From the NCBI RefSeq assembly GCF_007625075.1, contig NZ_QMIE01000006.1, positions 124,001 through 188,000 of the forward strand: 64,000 nucleotides of DNA, written 5' to 3'. The position numbers and the translations under genes were made by a program. Within the stretch, counting starts at the first letter, position 1. Each line of letters opens with the position of its first letter. This DNA is from Oceanidesulfovibrio indonesiensis. Its GTDB lineage: Bacteria; Desulfobacterota; Desulfovibrionia; Desulfovibrionales; Desulfovibrionaceae. Below, piece by piece: positions 49,867 through 58,786 of the stretch. The notes beneath the pieces are model-generated. The model worked only from the letters and a program-made list of their open reading frames with translations, searched no databases and was not told the origin of the DNA.

Positions 49867-50528
49867 GATATGTCAGGGGGGATGTCGCGGTGCGTGTCGC
49901 GGCGCGTTGTTTCTGATGGTTCCGATCCGGTGAAGGGGCCGCGGTCCGCAGCTTCGCCTGCGCCGCGCCGGAACAACTGGCCGATGGTGCGGACAAGTAT
50001 GGCGATGTCCAGCCGCATGGTGCGATTCTCCACATACCAGACGTCGAGCTCGAAAGTCTCCTCCCAGGAGAGGTCTCGCCGGCCGGACGTCTGGGCCAGA
50101 CCGGTGATGCCCGGTGGCAGTTCGTGCCGGCGGGCCTGGCGTTCCGTGTAGCGGGGCAGGTACTCCGGGAGCAGAGGGCGCGGCCCCACGAGGCTCATCC
50201 TTCCGGCAAGGACATGGAGGAACTCTGGAAGTTCGTCAAGGCTGGTGCGTCGCAGGAACCGCCCCAGCGGCGTGATGCGCTGCGCATCGCTGGGGAGCGC
50301 AGCCTCTCCGCATTCCGCGCACGGGCGCATGGTGCGCAATTTGTACATGGTGAAGATCACACCGCCCAGTCCGGGCCGCTGTTGTCGAAAAAAGACAGGC
50401 CGGCCCATTACGATGAGCACGCCTGCGGATGCGAGCGCCAGCAGCGGCATCCACACCGGTGCGAGGGCGAGGGTGGCGAGGACGTCGAAGGCGCGTTTGT
50501 CCAGCGGATATCGCGGCGAATTGCCCAT
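49863..50528 (-). CDS. Phosphoglycosyl transferase (PglC/WcaJ family)
   Basis: This 221-residue monotopic membrane enzyme puts a phospho-sugar on undecaprenyl phosphate, starting glycan assembly. It has one re-entrant hydrophobic helix (about residues 15-40), basic KLRTMR, the catalytic SLDELPEFLHV Asp-Glu pair, and MSLVGPRPLLPEYLPRY. Its 221 residues fit the minimal PglC core, so the large WcaJ N-terminal domain is absent. It is coupled to the aminotransferase that probably makes its sugar donor. Confidence 0.92.
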   Translation of the reverse strand: MGNSPRYPLDKRAFDVLATLALAPVWMPLLALASAGVLIVMGRPVFFRQQRPGLGGVIFTMYKLRTMRPCAECGEAALPSDAQRITPLGRFLRRTSLDELPEFLHVLAGRMSLVGPRPLLPEYLPRYTERQARRHELPPGITGLAQTSGRRDLSWEETFELDVWYVENRTMRLDIAILVRTIGQLFRRGAGEAADRGPFTGSEPSETTRRDTHRDIPPDIS

Positions 50529-50600
50529 GGAATCCGATCATAGAGCGAGCAGGGCGCGGAGGCAAACGAGAAACGCGGAGCAATTGGCCGTTGAGGTCGG

Positions 50601-50731
50601 CGTTTTCGCAGGCTATTCAACAATGTTCGAGTGCGCGGCGAAAAAAAAGTCAAGACTGCAGAGTACTTCCTGTGCGTGGAGAGGGGCTTTCCACAGCAAA
50701 GCAGCGAAGGCGTTTTGCAGCAGTCTGTGAG
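50601..50731 (+). repeat. Dispersed 130-bp intergenic element, copy A
   Basis: It begins CGTTTTCGCAGGCTATTCAA, continues CAATGTTCGAGTGCGCGGCG, has GAGTACTTC...GTGCGTGGAGAG centrally and ends GCAAAGCAGCGAAGGCGTTT TGCAGCAGTC (in two pieces). The ends are imperfect inverted repeats. It lies upstream of the UspA gene. Copies B and C are at 56882-57011 and 4902-5036. Confidence 0.6.
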
Positions 50732-50809
50732 GTTGATTCATGGTCGTGGTAGTGTATTATGTAGCAAACCTGAACAATTCGCGCGCTACCAAACGAGGAG
50801 AGTACGCCA

Positions 50810-51277
50810 ATGGAACCGAAAACCATTCTCTGGCCCACGGATCTTTCGAAAAGCTCCATCGCATCCGCAAAACACGTGATGTCCCTGTCCGAAAAATATG
50901 GGGCCAGCGTGGTGATGCTCTATGTTGCCGTAGATCTTTGCGACTTCTTCCCAGCGTACGGCAACTATCCCAGCCCGAATGTGCTCAAGGATTTCCAGGA
51001 ATGGGAGCTCCAGCATGCCCGTGAGGAGATGGAAAAAGTCTGCGCACGCGACCTGAAAGCGTGCCCCAACCTGGAGATCGAGGTGGTGCAGGGCGATCCT
51101 GTGGAAAAAATCCTTGAGATGGTCAAACAAAAGAACGCCGATATGATCGTGGTGGCCGGCCGCAACAAGGAGACCGGCGCAGTGAAAGGCACCTACCTGG
51201 CGGAAGCCATGGGCGAGATCATCCATCTGGCGCCGGTGCCGGTTATGGTGGTGAACCCGGATAATCCGCCGGCGTAG
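50810..51277 (+). CDS. Universal stress protein (UspA family)
   Basis: This 155-residue single-domain Usp protein starts KTILWPTDLSKSSIASAKHV and ends HLAPVPVMVVNPD. The ATP-binding motif G-2x-G-9x-G-S/T is not intact (AGRNKETGAVKGTYL is in its place), so it probably belongs to the non-nucleotide-binding branch. The ATG follows CGAGGAG with 8-bp spacing. It is monocistronic, flanked by minus-strand glycan genes. Confidence 0.92.
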   Translation: MEPKTILWPTDLSKSSIASAKHVMSLSEKYGASVVMLYVAVDLCDFFPAYGNYPSPNVLKDFQEWELQHAREEMEKVCARDLKACPNLEIEVVQGDPVEKILEMVKQKNADMIVVAGRNKETGAVKGTYLAEAMGEIIHLAPVPVMVVNPDNPPA

Positions 51278-51302
51278 ACGCTGTCGCGCTTCGGAATGCA
51301 TT

Positions 51303-51336
51303 GCGGCCGGGTCCTGGCGGGCTCGGCCGTTTTTTC
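51303..51336 (+). terminator. Terminator of the UspA gene
   Basis: CGGCCG (51304-51309) pairs with CGGCCG (51324-51329), extended by G/C pairs, followed by seven T. Confidence 0.8.
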
Positions 51337-51352
51337 TTGGCTGGTGTGGGCG

Positions 51353-52615
51353 TCAGTCCATCAGGCTTTCGTAGAAGGCTATGGTCTGCCTGGTAACGGT
51401 CTCGGCGTCGAACTCCCGCACAGCTTTGTCCCGCGCGGCATTGCCCAGGGCGCGGCGTGCGTCCGGGCTGGAGGCGAGGTGGCCGATGGCTTCGGCCAGG
51501 GGCGGCCACTGCCCGGCCGGCACGAGCATGGAGCCGCATTCTTCGGGGCGTTGCAGTCCGCCCTGTGGCGAACGGGCCAGTTCCCGGCAGCCGGGCACGT
51601 CCGTGGTCACCACGGGCAGGCCGCAGGCCATGGCCTCCTGCAGGCTCATGGGCAGACCTTCGCGGTACGAGGGCAGCGCGGCAAGGTCGCTTATGGACCA
51701 TATTTCGGCCATGTCGTTTCGCCAGCCGGGGAATATCACGTTGCCTAATGCCGAGAACGTCGTCATGTCCTCGGCGCTCAGGGAGCCGGGGTTGCCGGGG
51801 TCCGGCTCGCCTGCCACGAGAAATCGCAGGTTCGGCAGGGCCGCGCCCAGCGAACGCGCCGCCAGCAGCAACTCGCGGATGCCCTTGTCGTGTATGAGTC
51901 GCGCCGCCATTGTGCAGACCACATGGTCCGGCCCGATCCCCAGCGATGTTCGAAGTTCGGTCCGGGCGTACTGGTCCAGCAGTCCGGGGCGGAACCGGGA
52001 AGTGTCCACGCCGCTGCCGCGTATGCAGCCGGTTTTTGCCGGATCGGTGAGATTGCGGGATTCGAAATAAAGCCGATCGTCCTCGTTCTGGAAGAGCATG
52101 CCCTGCGCCCGGGACGCGGTGCGTGCGTATAGTTGATAGAAAAACATGCGCAGGGCTATGCCTTTGAGTCCCTTTCCCAGAAAGCAGCTGCCCAGTCCGG
52201 TGACGGAATTGACGAGCACTGGACGTTTCTTCGCGGTCCGTCTGACACGGCCCATGGCGAGGCGGGCGAGGATGTTCGGCTGGTGGGTGAAGGTGTGGAT
52301 CAGGTCAGCCCGCTCGTCGGCAAGCACTGAGGCGAGCTCGCGGCTGTCACGCAACGCCGCCTTCGGAGCGAGGGACCCGCGCCGGAGTTGCCATGGCCGG
52401 ACGGTGACGCAGTCCTCCGCGTCATCCTGCCGAGTCCGGAGCGAACGGCGGATGTCGTGCGCGGCCTGCCGGAGGTTGACCATGTGTGGCCCTTCCGGCG
52501 CAATAAAGGTTACGCGCCAACCGGTTTCGGCAAGCTGCCGCGCCAGGGGGATGCGAAACAGCCAGAGGTTGAGGGCGATGTGGCTCACGAAGCAGATGCG
52601 CCGGGGTGCAGTCAT
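51353..52615 (-). CDS. GT4-type glycosyltransferase
   Basis: This 420-residue GT-B enzyme has an N-terminal acceptor domain (RRICFVSHIALNLWLFRIPL, ADLIHTFTHQPNILARLAMG) and a C-terminal donor domain (VCTMAARLIHDKGIRELLLA, LPSYREGLPMSLQEAMACGL with the E-x7-E pair, VVTTDVPGCREL). It is similar to PglA/WbbX-like galactosyl or N-acetylgalactosaminyl transferases. ATG 52615 overlaps the asparagine-synthase gene stop by 4 bp; the frame is open for another 290 codons, but that part lies antiphase inside asnB and is not protein-like. Confidence 0.93.
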   Translation of the reverse strand: MTAPRRICFVSHIALNLWLFRIPLARQLAETGWRVTFIAPEGPHMVNLRQAAHDIRRSLRTRQDDAEDCVTVRPWQLRRGSLAPKAALRDSRELASVLADERADLIHTFTHQPNILARLAMGRVRRTAKKRPVLVNSVTGLGSCFLGKGLKGIALRMFFYQLYARTASRAQGMLFQNEDDRLYFESRNLTDPAKTGCIRGSGVDTSRFRPGLLDQYARTELRTSLGIGPDHVVCTMAARLIHDKGIRELLLAARSLGAALPNLRFLVAGEPDPGNPGSLSAEDMTTFSALGNVIFPGWRNDMAEIWSISDLAALPSYREGLPMSLQEAMACGLPVVTTDVPGCRELARSPQGGLQRPEECGSMLVPAGQWPPLAEAIGHLASSPDARRALGNAARDKAVREFDAETVTRQTIAFYESLMD

Positions 52616-54684
52616 GCGGAAGTCCTTTCTGCATACCATGCCTGGAACATGCATGCTGCCCAGATGCGCATGGCGGGTGCGTTGATGCCGGAACGGTCCT
52701 CGAAGGCAAGGAATCTGCGCCACTCGCGATGCAGAGTTTGCACGTCGAGCAGGCCGTGGGCGTTCAGGCGCGCCGGTGCCAGCAGCTCTTCCACCCATGG
52801 CCGCAGTGGACCTCGGAGCCAGTCCGCCAGCGGCACGCCGAATCCCTGCTTGGGCTGGTCCACGAGATATTCCGGCAGATGGCGCAACAACAACCGGCGC
52901 AGCGCGGCTTTGCCGCGGCCGCGATCCCCGCGCAGGGAGCGGGGCATCCTCCAGGCCAGCTCCACCACGCGGTGGTCCAGCAAAGGAACGCGGACTTCCA
53001 GTCCCACGGCCATGGACGCGCGATCCACCTTGGCGAGGATGTCGTCCGGAAGGTAGCCGAGTTGGTCGGCGGCCTGCATCCAGTCCCCGAAATCCATGCC
53101 ATGCGAGCCGCCCGGGGCATCCTCCAGACCGGCGGCCATGCGAGGATCCGGCCATGAAAGAGCCGTGGCGGCTTCCACAATGGGCGGTTCCGGCCAGATG
53201 GCGGCCAGGGCGCGATAGAACGCCTCGCGATCCGGCGCCAGCAGGCCACGGCGCACCTTGGCCACTTTTTGACGGAAAAAGATCTGCCGCCGGTCTGGCG
53301 GGAGCAGCGAGGCCAGAATCGAGTATGCGCGATCCAGGGCCGCTTCCCCCCCGTGGGCGAGAAGCCTGGCCAGCAGAGCACGTACCGGATAAGGCACAGG
53401 GCCTATGCGCCGCCAGATGGCCGGTCCCAGCAGGTGGCGGTTGTAGCCGCCGAAGAGCTCGTCCCCGCCGTCGCCGGACAGGCAAACCGTGACGTGCCGC
53501 CGTGCCAGCCGGCTGACGAGGTGCGTGGGGATCTGCGAGGAGTCGGCGAAAGGCTCGTCATAGACGCGTCCCATGTCCTGCGCCAGGGCCAGAGCGTCCG
53601 CCTCGGTAACAGGCAGGTGCGTGTGCTCCGTGCCCAGGTGCGCCGCCACTGCCGCGGCTTTGGCCGATTCGTCGTGCTCCGGGTGGGGCGAACCCATGGT
53701 GAAGGTGCGCACGGGCCGGCCGCTGGCCCGCTGCATGAGCGCGGCGACCAGAGATGAATCCGTTCCGCCGGAGAGGAACGCGCCAAGGGGGACGTCGGCA
53801 AGCAGACGGTCAGTCACGGCGCGGTGGAGCTCGGCGTCCATCGCTTCAAGCGCTTCGGCTTCATCGTGGAGCGGATCGGCGAGGCCGGCCGCGGCAACGC
53901 GCGCGACCGAGTAATACTGATGCGGCTCGGGCAGGTTGCCGGCGCGGATGTCCCCCTGCCTAACGGTAAGCAGGCACCCAGGCGGCAGCTTGGCGAATCC
54001 CAGATAAATGGATGCCGGTGCGGGCACGCAGCCCCAGGCGAAGAACGAAGCCAGGGCGTTGGGGTCCAGCCGGTCCACGCCGGGAAAGCGCGGATGCGCC
54101 TCCAGGGCGTTGAGTTCCGAGGCGAAGAGCAATGTTCGCGTTTCGGCGTCGCGTCCTGCCAGTCCATATACCAGCGGTTTGATGCCCATTCGGTCCCGCG
54201 CCAGGGTGAGCGTGCGCGAAGGACCATCCCAATAAGCGAAGGCGAACATGCCCACGGCGCGTTTCAGCGCTTCTTCAACGCCCCAGCAAGCGCAGGCAGC
54301 CAGAAGCGTTTCGGTATCGCATCCGGAGCGCCATGCGCGCACGCAGCCGTCGGCCTCGATCTGCCGGCGTATGTCCTGGTGGTTGTAGATTTCGCCGTTG
54401 TAGACGATCCACGAGGCATCCGGGTGGTGGCGATGCGATTCACCGTCGTGTGGCAGAGCGGCGCCGAGGCAAAATCCCATGGGCTGGGCGCCGGCCGGGG
54501 TTGGGTCCAGGATGGCGAGGCGGGTGTGCGCGAACCCCAGGCCGATGTCCGGAATGTAGAGCGCGCCGCTGCCGTCCGGTCCGCGGTGCGTTACGGCGTG
54601 CGCCATGGCGCCGAGGATTTCGCGAAAGGTCTGCGGGTCCGCGCCGGGCGTGGCCGGACCGAAAAAGCCTGTCAAACCGCACAT
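52612..54684 (-). CDS. Asparagine-synthase-like amidotransferase
   Basis: This 690-residue protein has an N-terminal class II glutamine amidotransferase domain with Cys2 as nucleophile (MCGLTGFFG; RGPDGSGALY; IVYNGEIYNH) and a synthetase domain with the PP-loop LGAFLSGGTDSSLVAALM, SGDGGDELFGGYNRH and an intact YLPDDILAKVDRASMAVGLE. It is longer than E. coli AsnB (554) and matches the long AsnB-like forms found in exopolysaccharide clusters. There it may amidate sugar acids or supply asparagine. It is coupled to the glycosyltransferase by a 4-bp overlap, which argues for a glycan role. Confidence 0.9.
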   Translation of the reverse strand: MCGLTGFFGPATPGADPQTFREILGAMAHAVTHRGPDGSGALYIPDIGLGFAHTRLAILDPTPAGAQPMGFCLGAALPHDGESHRHHPDASWIVYNGEIYNHQDIRRQIEADGCVRAWRSGCDTETLLAACACWGVEEALKRAVGMFAFAYWDGPSRTLTLARDRMGIKPLVYGLAGRDAETRTLLFASELNALEAHPRFPGVDRLDPNALASFFAWGCVPAPASIYLGFAKLPPGCLLTVRQGDIRAGNLPEPHQYYSVARVAAAGLADPLHDEAEALEAMDAELHRAVTDRLLADVPLGAFLSGGTDSSLVAALMQRASGRPVRTFTMGSPHPEHDESAKAAAVAAHLGTEHTHLPVTEADALALAQDMGRVYDEPFADSSQIPTHLVSRLARRHVTVCLSGDGGDELFGGYNRHLLGPAIWRRIGPVPYPVRALLARLLAHGGEAALDRAYSILASLLPPDRRQIFFRQKVAKVRRGLLAPDREAFYRALAAIWPEPPIVEAATALSWPDPRMAAGLEDAPGGSHGMDFGDWMQAADQLGYLPDDILAKVDRASMAVGLEVRVPLLDHRVVELAWRMPRSLRGDRGRGKAALRRLLLRHLPEYLVDQPKQGFGVPLADWLRGPLRPWVEELLAPARLNAHGLLDVQTLHREWRRFLAFEDRSGINAPAMRIWAACMFQAWYAERTSA

Positions 54685-54721
54685 GATGGGGGAGGATACA
54701 CTGCCGATGCTGGCTGGGCAA

Positions 54722-54762
54722 AGAAAAGCGCCCTCAGCGGACCGAGCCGGAGAGGGCGCTGA
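54722..54762 (-). terminator. Terminator of the LytM peptidase gene
   Basis: AGCGCCCTC and GAGGGCGCT form a 9-bp perfect stem. On the minus strand it is followed by TTTCTTT. Confidence 0.85.
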
Positions 54763-54800
54763 AAGATCGCTGCTGCGGGCACGAGCTGCCCTGGCGGTCG

Positions 54801-55703
54801 CTAGTTGAGGATGTAGCGCATGGGGTTGACCGGCGTGCCGTTGAGTCGGACCTCGTAATGGAGGTGCGGTCCGGTGGAGCGGCCGGTGTTGCCCAGTGTG
54901 GCTATCTGCTGGCCGCGCTCCACGGTATCTCCGACTTCGACTTCGAAGGAGTGGAGGTGGGCATAGCGAGTGACGAGGCCGTTTCCATGCTTGATGACCA
55001 TGGTCTTGCCGTATCCGCCTTCGACGCCGGAGAAAGAAACCACGCCCTTGGCCGGAGCGTAGACGGGCGTGCCGACCTCATTGGAGACATCAAGTCCCTG
55101 GTGGAAATCGCTACGGCCTGTAAACGGCGAGATGCGCGGTCCGAAGGGAGAGGTGACCCAGCCTTCGCAGGGCCAGATGGACGGGGTTGAAGCCAGGAGT
55201 TCGAGGTTGCCTTTGAACGCCTGCAGCAACTCCTGTTGTCGAACTTCCTCCAGCTGGACGTCGGTGTTCAGCTGGTGGATGAAATTGTGCATTTTGCGCG
55301 CGAGCAGCTCCTGACGGTACACGGGCAGGTAGCTGTCCGAGAAGTCCTGGCTTTTGGAGCCGCCGACAGACGAGCTAGTGTCGATCTGATCATCCAGGTT
55401 GATCATGACGCGCAGCTTCGAGTCGAAGTCGCGGATGCGGGTCAGGTCGTTTTCCAGCGTCTCGATTTTGTTGGCAAGTGAGAGCAGCTGGTTCTTTTGC
55501 TCCGAAATGGTTTTTTCGGAAGCATCGAGATTAGTTTTCAGGTTGTGGTATGTGTTGAAATACCTGAAGAAATGGAAATTGGCCGCAACAAGGACCGCAA
55601 ACAGGCCGAAGAGCGCGAAGAAAATCCAGCCGCGCAGGCGTATGGTCTTGCATGCGCCTTCGTTATCCTTGAATACGACGATATGATATTTTCGCAGGAG
55701 CAT
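54801..55703 (-). CDS. Membrane-anchored M23 (LytM) peptidase
   Basis: This 300-residue protein has one N-terminal membrane helix (about residues 25-47), a periplasmic coiled coil (about 50-100) and a C-terminal LytM domain (about 185-300). The zinc ligands are in DFHQGLDVSN and GPHLHYEVRL, with HLHSFEVEVGD before them. It probably cuts peptidoglycan cross-links during growth or division; domain order is like MepM or the membrane-bound LytM factors. It is monocistronic. Confidence 0.92.
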   Translation of the reverse strand: MLLRKYHIVVFKDNEGACKTIRLRGWIFFALFGLFAVLVAANFHFFRYFNTYHNLKTNLDASEKTISEQKNQLLSLANKIETLENDLTRIRDFDSKLRVMINLDDQIDTSSSVGGSKSQDFSDSYLPVYRQELLARKMHNFIHQLNTDVQLEEVRQQELLQAFKGNLELLASTPSIWPCEGWVTSPFGPRISPFTGRSDFHQGLDVSNEVGTPVYAPAKGVVSFSGVEGGYGKTMVIKHGNGLVTRYAHLHSFEVEVGDTVERGQQIATLGNTGRSTGPHLHYEVRLNGTPVNPMRYILN

Positions 55704-55805
55704 GAGGTGGTGCGTATCTCCGGTTGGCTTGCGCCAAGCTGAAGTGTGCGACTAGATTCAACCTGAGCCGGATCGTGTAGCAGAAAAATACCCAGTGATG
55801 GCTAG

Positions 55806-56555
55806 CTAGTAATTCAAATCAATGGTACGGTCAAGTGCTGCCCTGCGTATCGCATTCAGGACATTGTTCTTTTTTCGGGCATCCTTGCCGCATTCATCCA
55901 GAAACCATTGCCATGTTCGGGTACGGTTGCTCGCGCCGGCCGAGGGGCAGGGGTTCTCCTCCACCGGCAATTGCCACGTGCGCGCAGCCCGCTTGATGAC
56001 GTCCTTTTCAAGCCAGAGCAGTGGCCGGATGACCTTGAGCCGGCCTTCGAAGAACGGCTCGCAAGGAGAGAGAGTGTCCACCCGTCCGCCCTGGAACAGA
56101 TTCATGAAGAACGTGGATACGAGGTCGTCCGCGTTGTGGCCGAAGGCGAGGTGGGTCAGCCCGTAGTCCCGGCAGAGTTCGAACAGCCGCGTCCGCCGCC
56201 GCTTGCTGCACAGGAAGCAGGCCGAGTTTTTACGATTTCTGTCCGAGTGGGCCTCCAGTCCATGGTCCGTGAGCTCGGCGTGTACGGCCACGCCTTTGCT
56301 TTTGGCGAAGCTGGCCACATGCTCGTGGGATTTCGGGTCGAACCCCGGGTTCAGGTTCAGGGCCATGAGCTCTATGGGAAATGGCAGGATGCGTTGCCGG
56401 TGCAGAAGAACCTCGAGCAGGGTGAGGCTGTCCACCCCGCCGGAGACGGCCACGCCGATGCGCGCGCCGGGATTGACCATGGACAACTGCTGCATGAGCT
56501 TGCCTGCCGAGGCGATGCAGTTTTTCTGAGCGTAGTTGAGCTTGATGCGGGACAT
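55806..56555 (-). CDS. TtcA-like PP-loop tRNA-thiolation protein
   Basis: This 249-residue protein has the PP-loop VAVSGGVDSLTLLEVLL (about residues 34-50) and a CFLCSKRRRTRLFELC motif in place of the TtcA CxxC that holds an iron-sulfur cluster. HLAFGHNADDLVSTFFMNLF is the usual second block. TtcA makes 2-thiocytidine at tRNA position 32. The C-terminal part (ENPCPSAGASNRTRTWQWFL) differs from canonical TtcA and includes a third conserved Cys, so it may be a paralogue acting on another tRNA base or sulfur carrier. Confidence 0.85.
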   Translation of the reverse strand: MSRIKLNYAQKNCIASAGKLMQQLSMVNPGARIGVAVSGGVDSLTLLEVLLHRQRILPFPIELMALNLNPGFDPKSHEHVASFAKSKGVAVHAELTDHGLEAHSDRNRKNSACFLCSKRRRTRLFELCRDYGLTHLAFGHNADDLVSTFFMNLFQGGRVDTLSPCEPFFEGRLKVIRPLLWLEKDVIKRAARTWQLPVEENPCPSAGASNRTRTWQWFLDECGKDARKKNNVLNAIRRAALDRTIDLNY

Positions 56556-56881
56556 ACGGCGTACTGGTTGGTGTTGCAGAGATTACGAAATTGAAAGCGA
56601 ACGATGCATTTCTTGACGCACGGAAGGGGCGCGGGTATGTTTCCCGCCTCCGCCGGGGGCTGCCTCGCCGCCACTGATCGGCGTCCGGCAAGGTTCGAGG
56701 CGCGTTCAGTCTTCGGGCCGCCGCCGGCCGGGCAAGATGTAGGCGTTTTTTCCTCCATGGGCAAGAGGCGCAGCCCTCTGCAGTGCGCCCAGGCCGGACT
56801 CCGATCCCGGGGTTCCGGCAAAGCGAATATCCATTGTACACACGAAGACCGGATCAGAAGGTCCACGCTGTAGAAAACGCT
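56556..56881. other. 326-bp intergenic region, no gene recognised
   Basis: The stretch is GC-rich and lies between a minus-strand gene and a plus-strand operon. No frame with a ribosome site stands out. A short dyad GAAAA-CGCTA-TTTTC spans 56875-56888 at the edge of the dispersed element. Confidence 0.3.
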
Positions 56882-57011
56882 ATTTTCGCAGGCGGTTCAG
56901 AAATGTTCGAGTGCAAAGCGCGAACCAGGTTCAAGGCCTAAGCGTACTTGAGTACGTGATTGAGTTCTTTTGGAATTGTGCAGCAATCGGACGCATTCGA
57001 AATAGTCATCC
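56882..57011 (+). repeat. Dispersed 130-bp intergenic element, copy B
   Basis: It begins ATTTTCGCAGGCGGTTCAG, continues AAATGTTCGAGTGCAAAGCG, has AAGCGTACTTGAGTACGTGA centrally and ends GTGCAGCAATCGG...ATTCGAAATAGTC. The central block is itself a dyad (CGTACTTGAGTACG). The element ends only 15 bp before the ABC ATPase start, so it forms the whole promoter-proximal leader of that operon. Confidence 0.62.
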
Positions 57012-57025
57012 AAGGAACGGGGCAT

Positions 57026-58015
57026 ATGCTCGAAGTCCTCAATCTTTCCCATACATACGGCTCCACGCGCATTCTGCACGATGTGAGCTTCGTCGTGGCA
57101 GAGGGCGAGATTCTGGGGTTGCTGGGCCCCAACGGCGCCGGCAAATCCACGACCATGCGCATCCTCACGGGCTATCTGCGACCCAGTGCGGGCCGGGTGT
57201 CGTTCGGCGGCAGGGACATACAGAAAGAGCCCATGGCACTGCGGTCCAGGCTGGGCTACATGCCGGAAAACGTGCCGCTGTATCCGGAACTCACCGTGGA
57301 GGAACACCTTTCGTGGACGGCCCGGCTCAAAGGCGCAAGGGACGCCAGGCGCGACACCTCGGAAGTGCTCGACCGCTGCGGCCTTTTTGAAGCGCGCAAC
57401 AAGCTGGTGCGCCATCTTTCCAAGGGATACCGCCAGCGTGTCGGCCTGGCCCTGGCCATTCTGGGCCCCACCCGCCTGCTCATCCTGGACGAGCCCACGG
57501 CCGGGCTGGATCCGCAGCAGATCCGCGAGATCCGCGCGCTGATCCGCGAGTTGGGCCGGGAAAAGACAATCCTGCTGTCCACGCACATCCTGCCCGAGGT
57601 AGAACTGACCTGCGACCGGGTGCTCATCATTAATGAAGGCCGCATTCTGGCCGAGGACACCCCAGGCGGCCTGGCCAGCGCTTTCGGAGGCAAGGGCGGA
57701 TACATCCTCCGGCTGGATGCGCCGGAATCCCACGCAGACGCCGTCATCGCCGCACTGTCTCGACCTGCATGGGTCAAGGCCGTGGAGCATGCGCCGCAAC
57801 AGCACGGCGCCGGGGCGTATATTGTCGCCACGGACAACACCGCCGACCACCGCGCGGATATCGTGCGCGCCGCCACCGAGGCCGGGTACGGCGTGCTTGA
57901 ATTCAAACCTGCCGGGGCCGGGTTGGAGGACGCTTTCGTGAACCTGGTGCACCGGGAAGCGGCCGCGGCGGTGGGCGAAGAGCAAGGCCACACATCAGAG
58001 GAGGCTGCGGCATGA
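57026..58015 (+). CDS. ABC transporter ATP-binding protein (GldA-like)
   Basis: This 329-residue ATPase has Walker A GLLGPNGAGKSTT, Q-loop region YMPENVPLYPELTV, signature HLSKGYRQRVGLALAIL, Walker B LLILDEPTAGLD and the H-loop His in LLSTHILPEVE. It belongs with ABC-2 exporters. ATG 57026 follows AAGGAACGGGG. Its stop overlaps the permease start by 4 bp. It is the first of four genes (ATPase, permease, GldG-like, DUF4340). Confidence 0.94.
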   Translation: MLEVLNLSHTYGSTRILHDVSFVVAEGEILGLLGPNGAGKSTTMRILTGYLRPSAGRVSFGGRDIQKEPMALRSRLGYMPENVPLYPELTVEEHLSWTARLKGARDARRDTSEVLDRCGLFEARNKLVRHLSKGYRQRVGLALAILGPTRLLILDEPTAGLDPQQIREIRALIRELGREKTILLSTHILPEVELTCDRVLIINEGRILAEDTPGGLASAFGGKGGYILRLDAPESHADAVIAALSRPAWVKAVEHAPQQHGAGAYIVATDNTADHRADIVRAATEAGYGVLEFKPAGAGLEDAFVNLVHREAAAAVGEEQGHTSEEAAA

Positions 58016-58782
58016 GCAAGAGCCTGCTACTCGCGCGCAAGGATCTGGCCATTCTGTTCCGCTCGCCCCTGGCCTATCTCATCATGGCGTTCTTTCTGCT
58101 GGTGAGCGGCTACTTTTTCATGATCGGCGTGGGGTTCTACGAAATGCTCTCCATGGAGGCCATGCGCTCGCCCGAGGTGGCGGATTTCACCCTCATGGAA
58201 CTGGTCATCGGCCCGCAGTTGCAGAACACGGGCGTGATCCTGTTGTTCTTCCTGCCGCTGCTCACCATGCGCGGGTTCAGCGAAGAGAAGCGGATGGGGA
58301 CGTTCGAGATGGTCATGAGCTACCCGGTTCGCGAGTGGGAAGTGGCGGCCGGCAAACTCGTCGCCCTGCTGGTGTTTCTGCTGGCGCTCATCGGCGTGTC
58401 GTTCCTGAGCGGGGCCGGCCTGCTGTTCCTGTTCTCAGAGCCGGAGCTGGCCCCCACGTTCGTGGGGTACCTCGGCCTTCTCTTGTTGGCTCTCAGCTTC
58501 GCCGCGCTCGGGTTGTTCCTCTCTTCGCTCACGGAGAACCAGGTTGTGGCGGCCATCTCCACGTTCGTGGCGCTGCTTCTGCTCTGGGTGGTCTCCTGGC
58601 TGGAGGACGTCGTACCTGCCGGAGCCAAGCCATTCGTGGCCGAACTGTCCATGCTCGCGCACTTCGAGCCGTTCACCAACGGCGTGCTCGACGCGTCGGA
58701 CCTCGTGTACTTCGCTACGTTCATCGCCGGCTTCTTCTGGCTCACGGTGCTTTCCCTGGAAAACCAACGGTGGAGGGCGTAG
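58012..58782 (+). CDS. ABC-2 type permease (GldF-like)
   Basis: This 256-residue membrane protein has six predicted helices. Typical ABC-2 features are LARKDLAILFRSPLAYLIMA at the start and MRGFSEEKRMGTFEMVMSYP (the R-S/E-E-K-x-x-GT-x-E block) in the middle. It is encoded with the ATPase by a 4-bp overlap and 4 bp before the GldG-like gene. Substrate unknown; the GldFG-type partners are linked to secretion or surface motility in Bacteroidetes but occur widely in non-gliding bacteria. Confidence 0.92.
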   Translation: MSKSLLLARKDLAILFRSPLAYLIMAFFLLVSGYFFMIGVGFYEMLSMEAMRSPEVADFTLMELVIGPQLQNTGVILLFFLPLLTMRGFSEEKRMGTFEMVMSYPVREWEVAAGKLVALLVFLLALIGVSFLSGAGLLFLFSEPELAPTFVGYLGLLLLALSFAALGLFLSSLTENQVVAAISTFVALLLLWVVSWLEDVVPAGAKPFVAELSMLAHFEPFTNGVLDASDLVYFATFIAGFFWLTVLSLENQRWRA

Positions 58783-58786
58783 CGGC

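Noticed and set aside
51353-53485. 710-codon reading of the glycosyltransferase gene
   Set aside because: The first 290 codons lie inside the amidotransferase gene in another frame and are Arg/Gly/Pro-rich noise; the true start is at 52615.
56600-56870. Small gene between the TtcA-like gene and the ABC operon
   Set aside because: An open plus-strand frame exists, but it has no ribosome site and its composition mirrors the GC-rich background.
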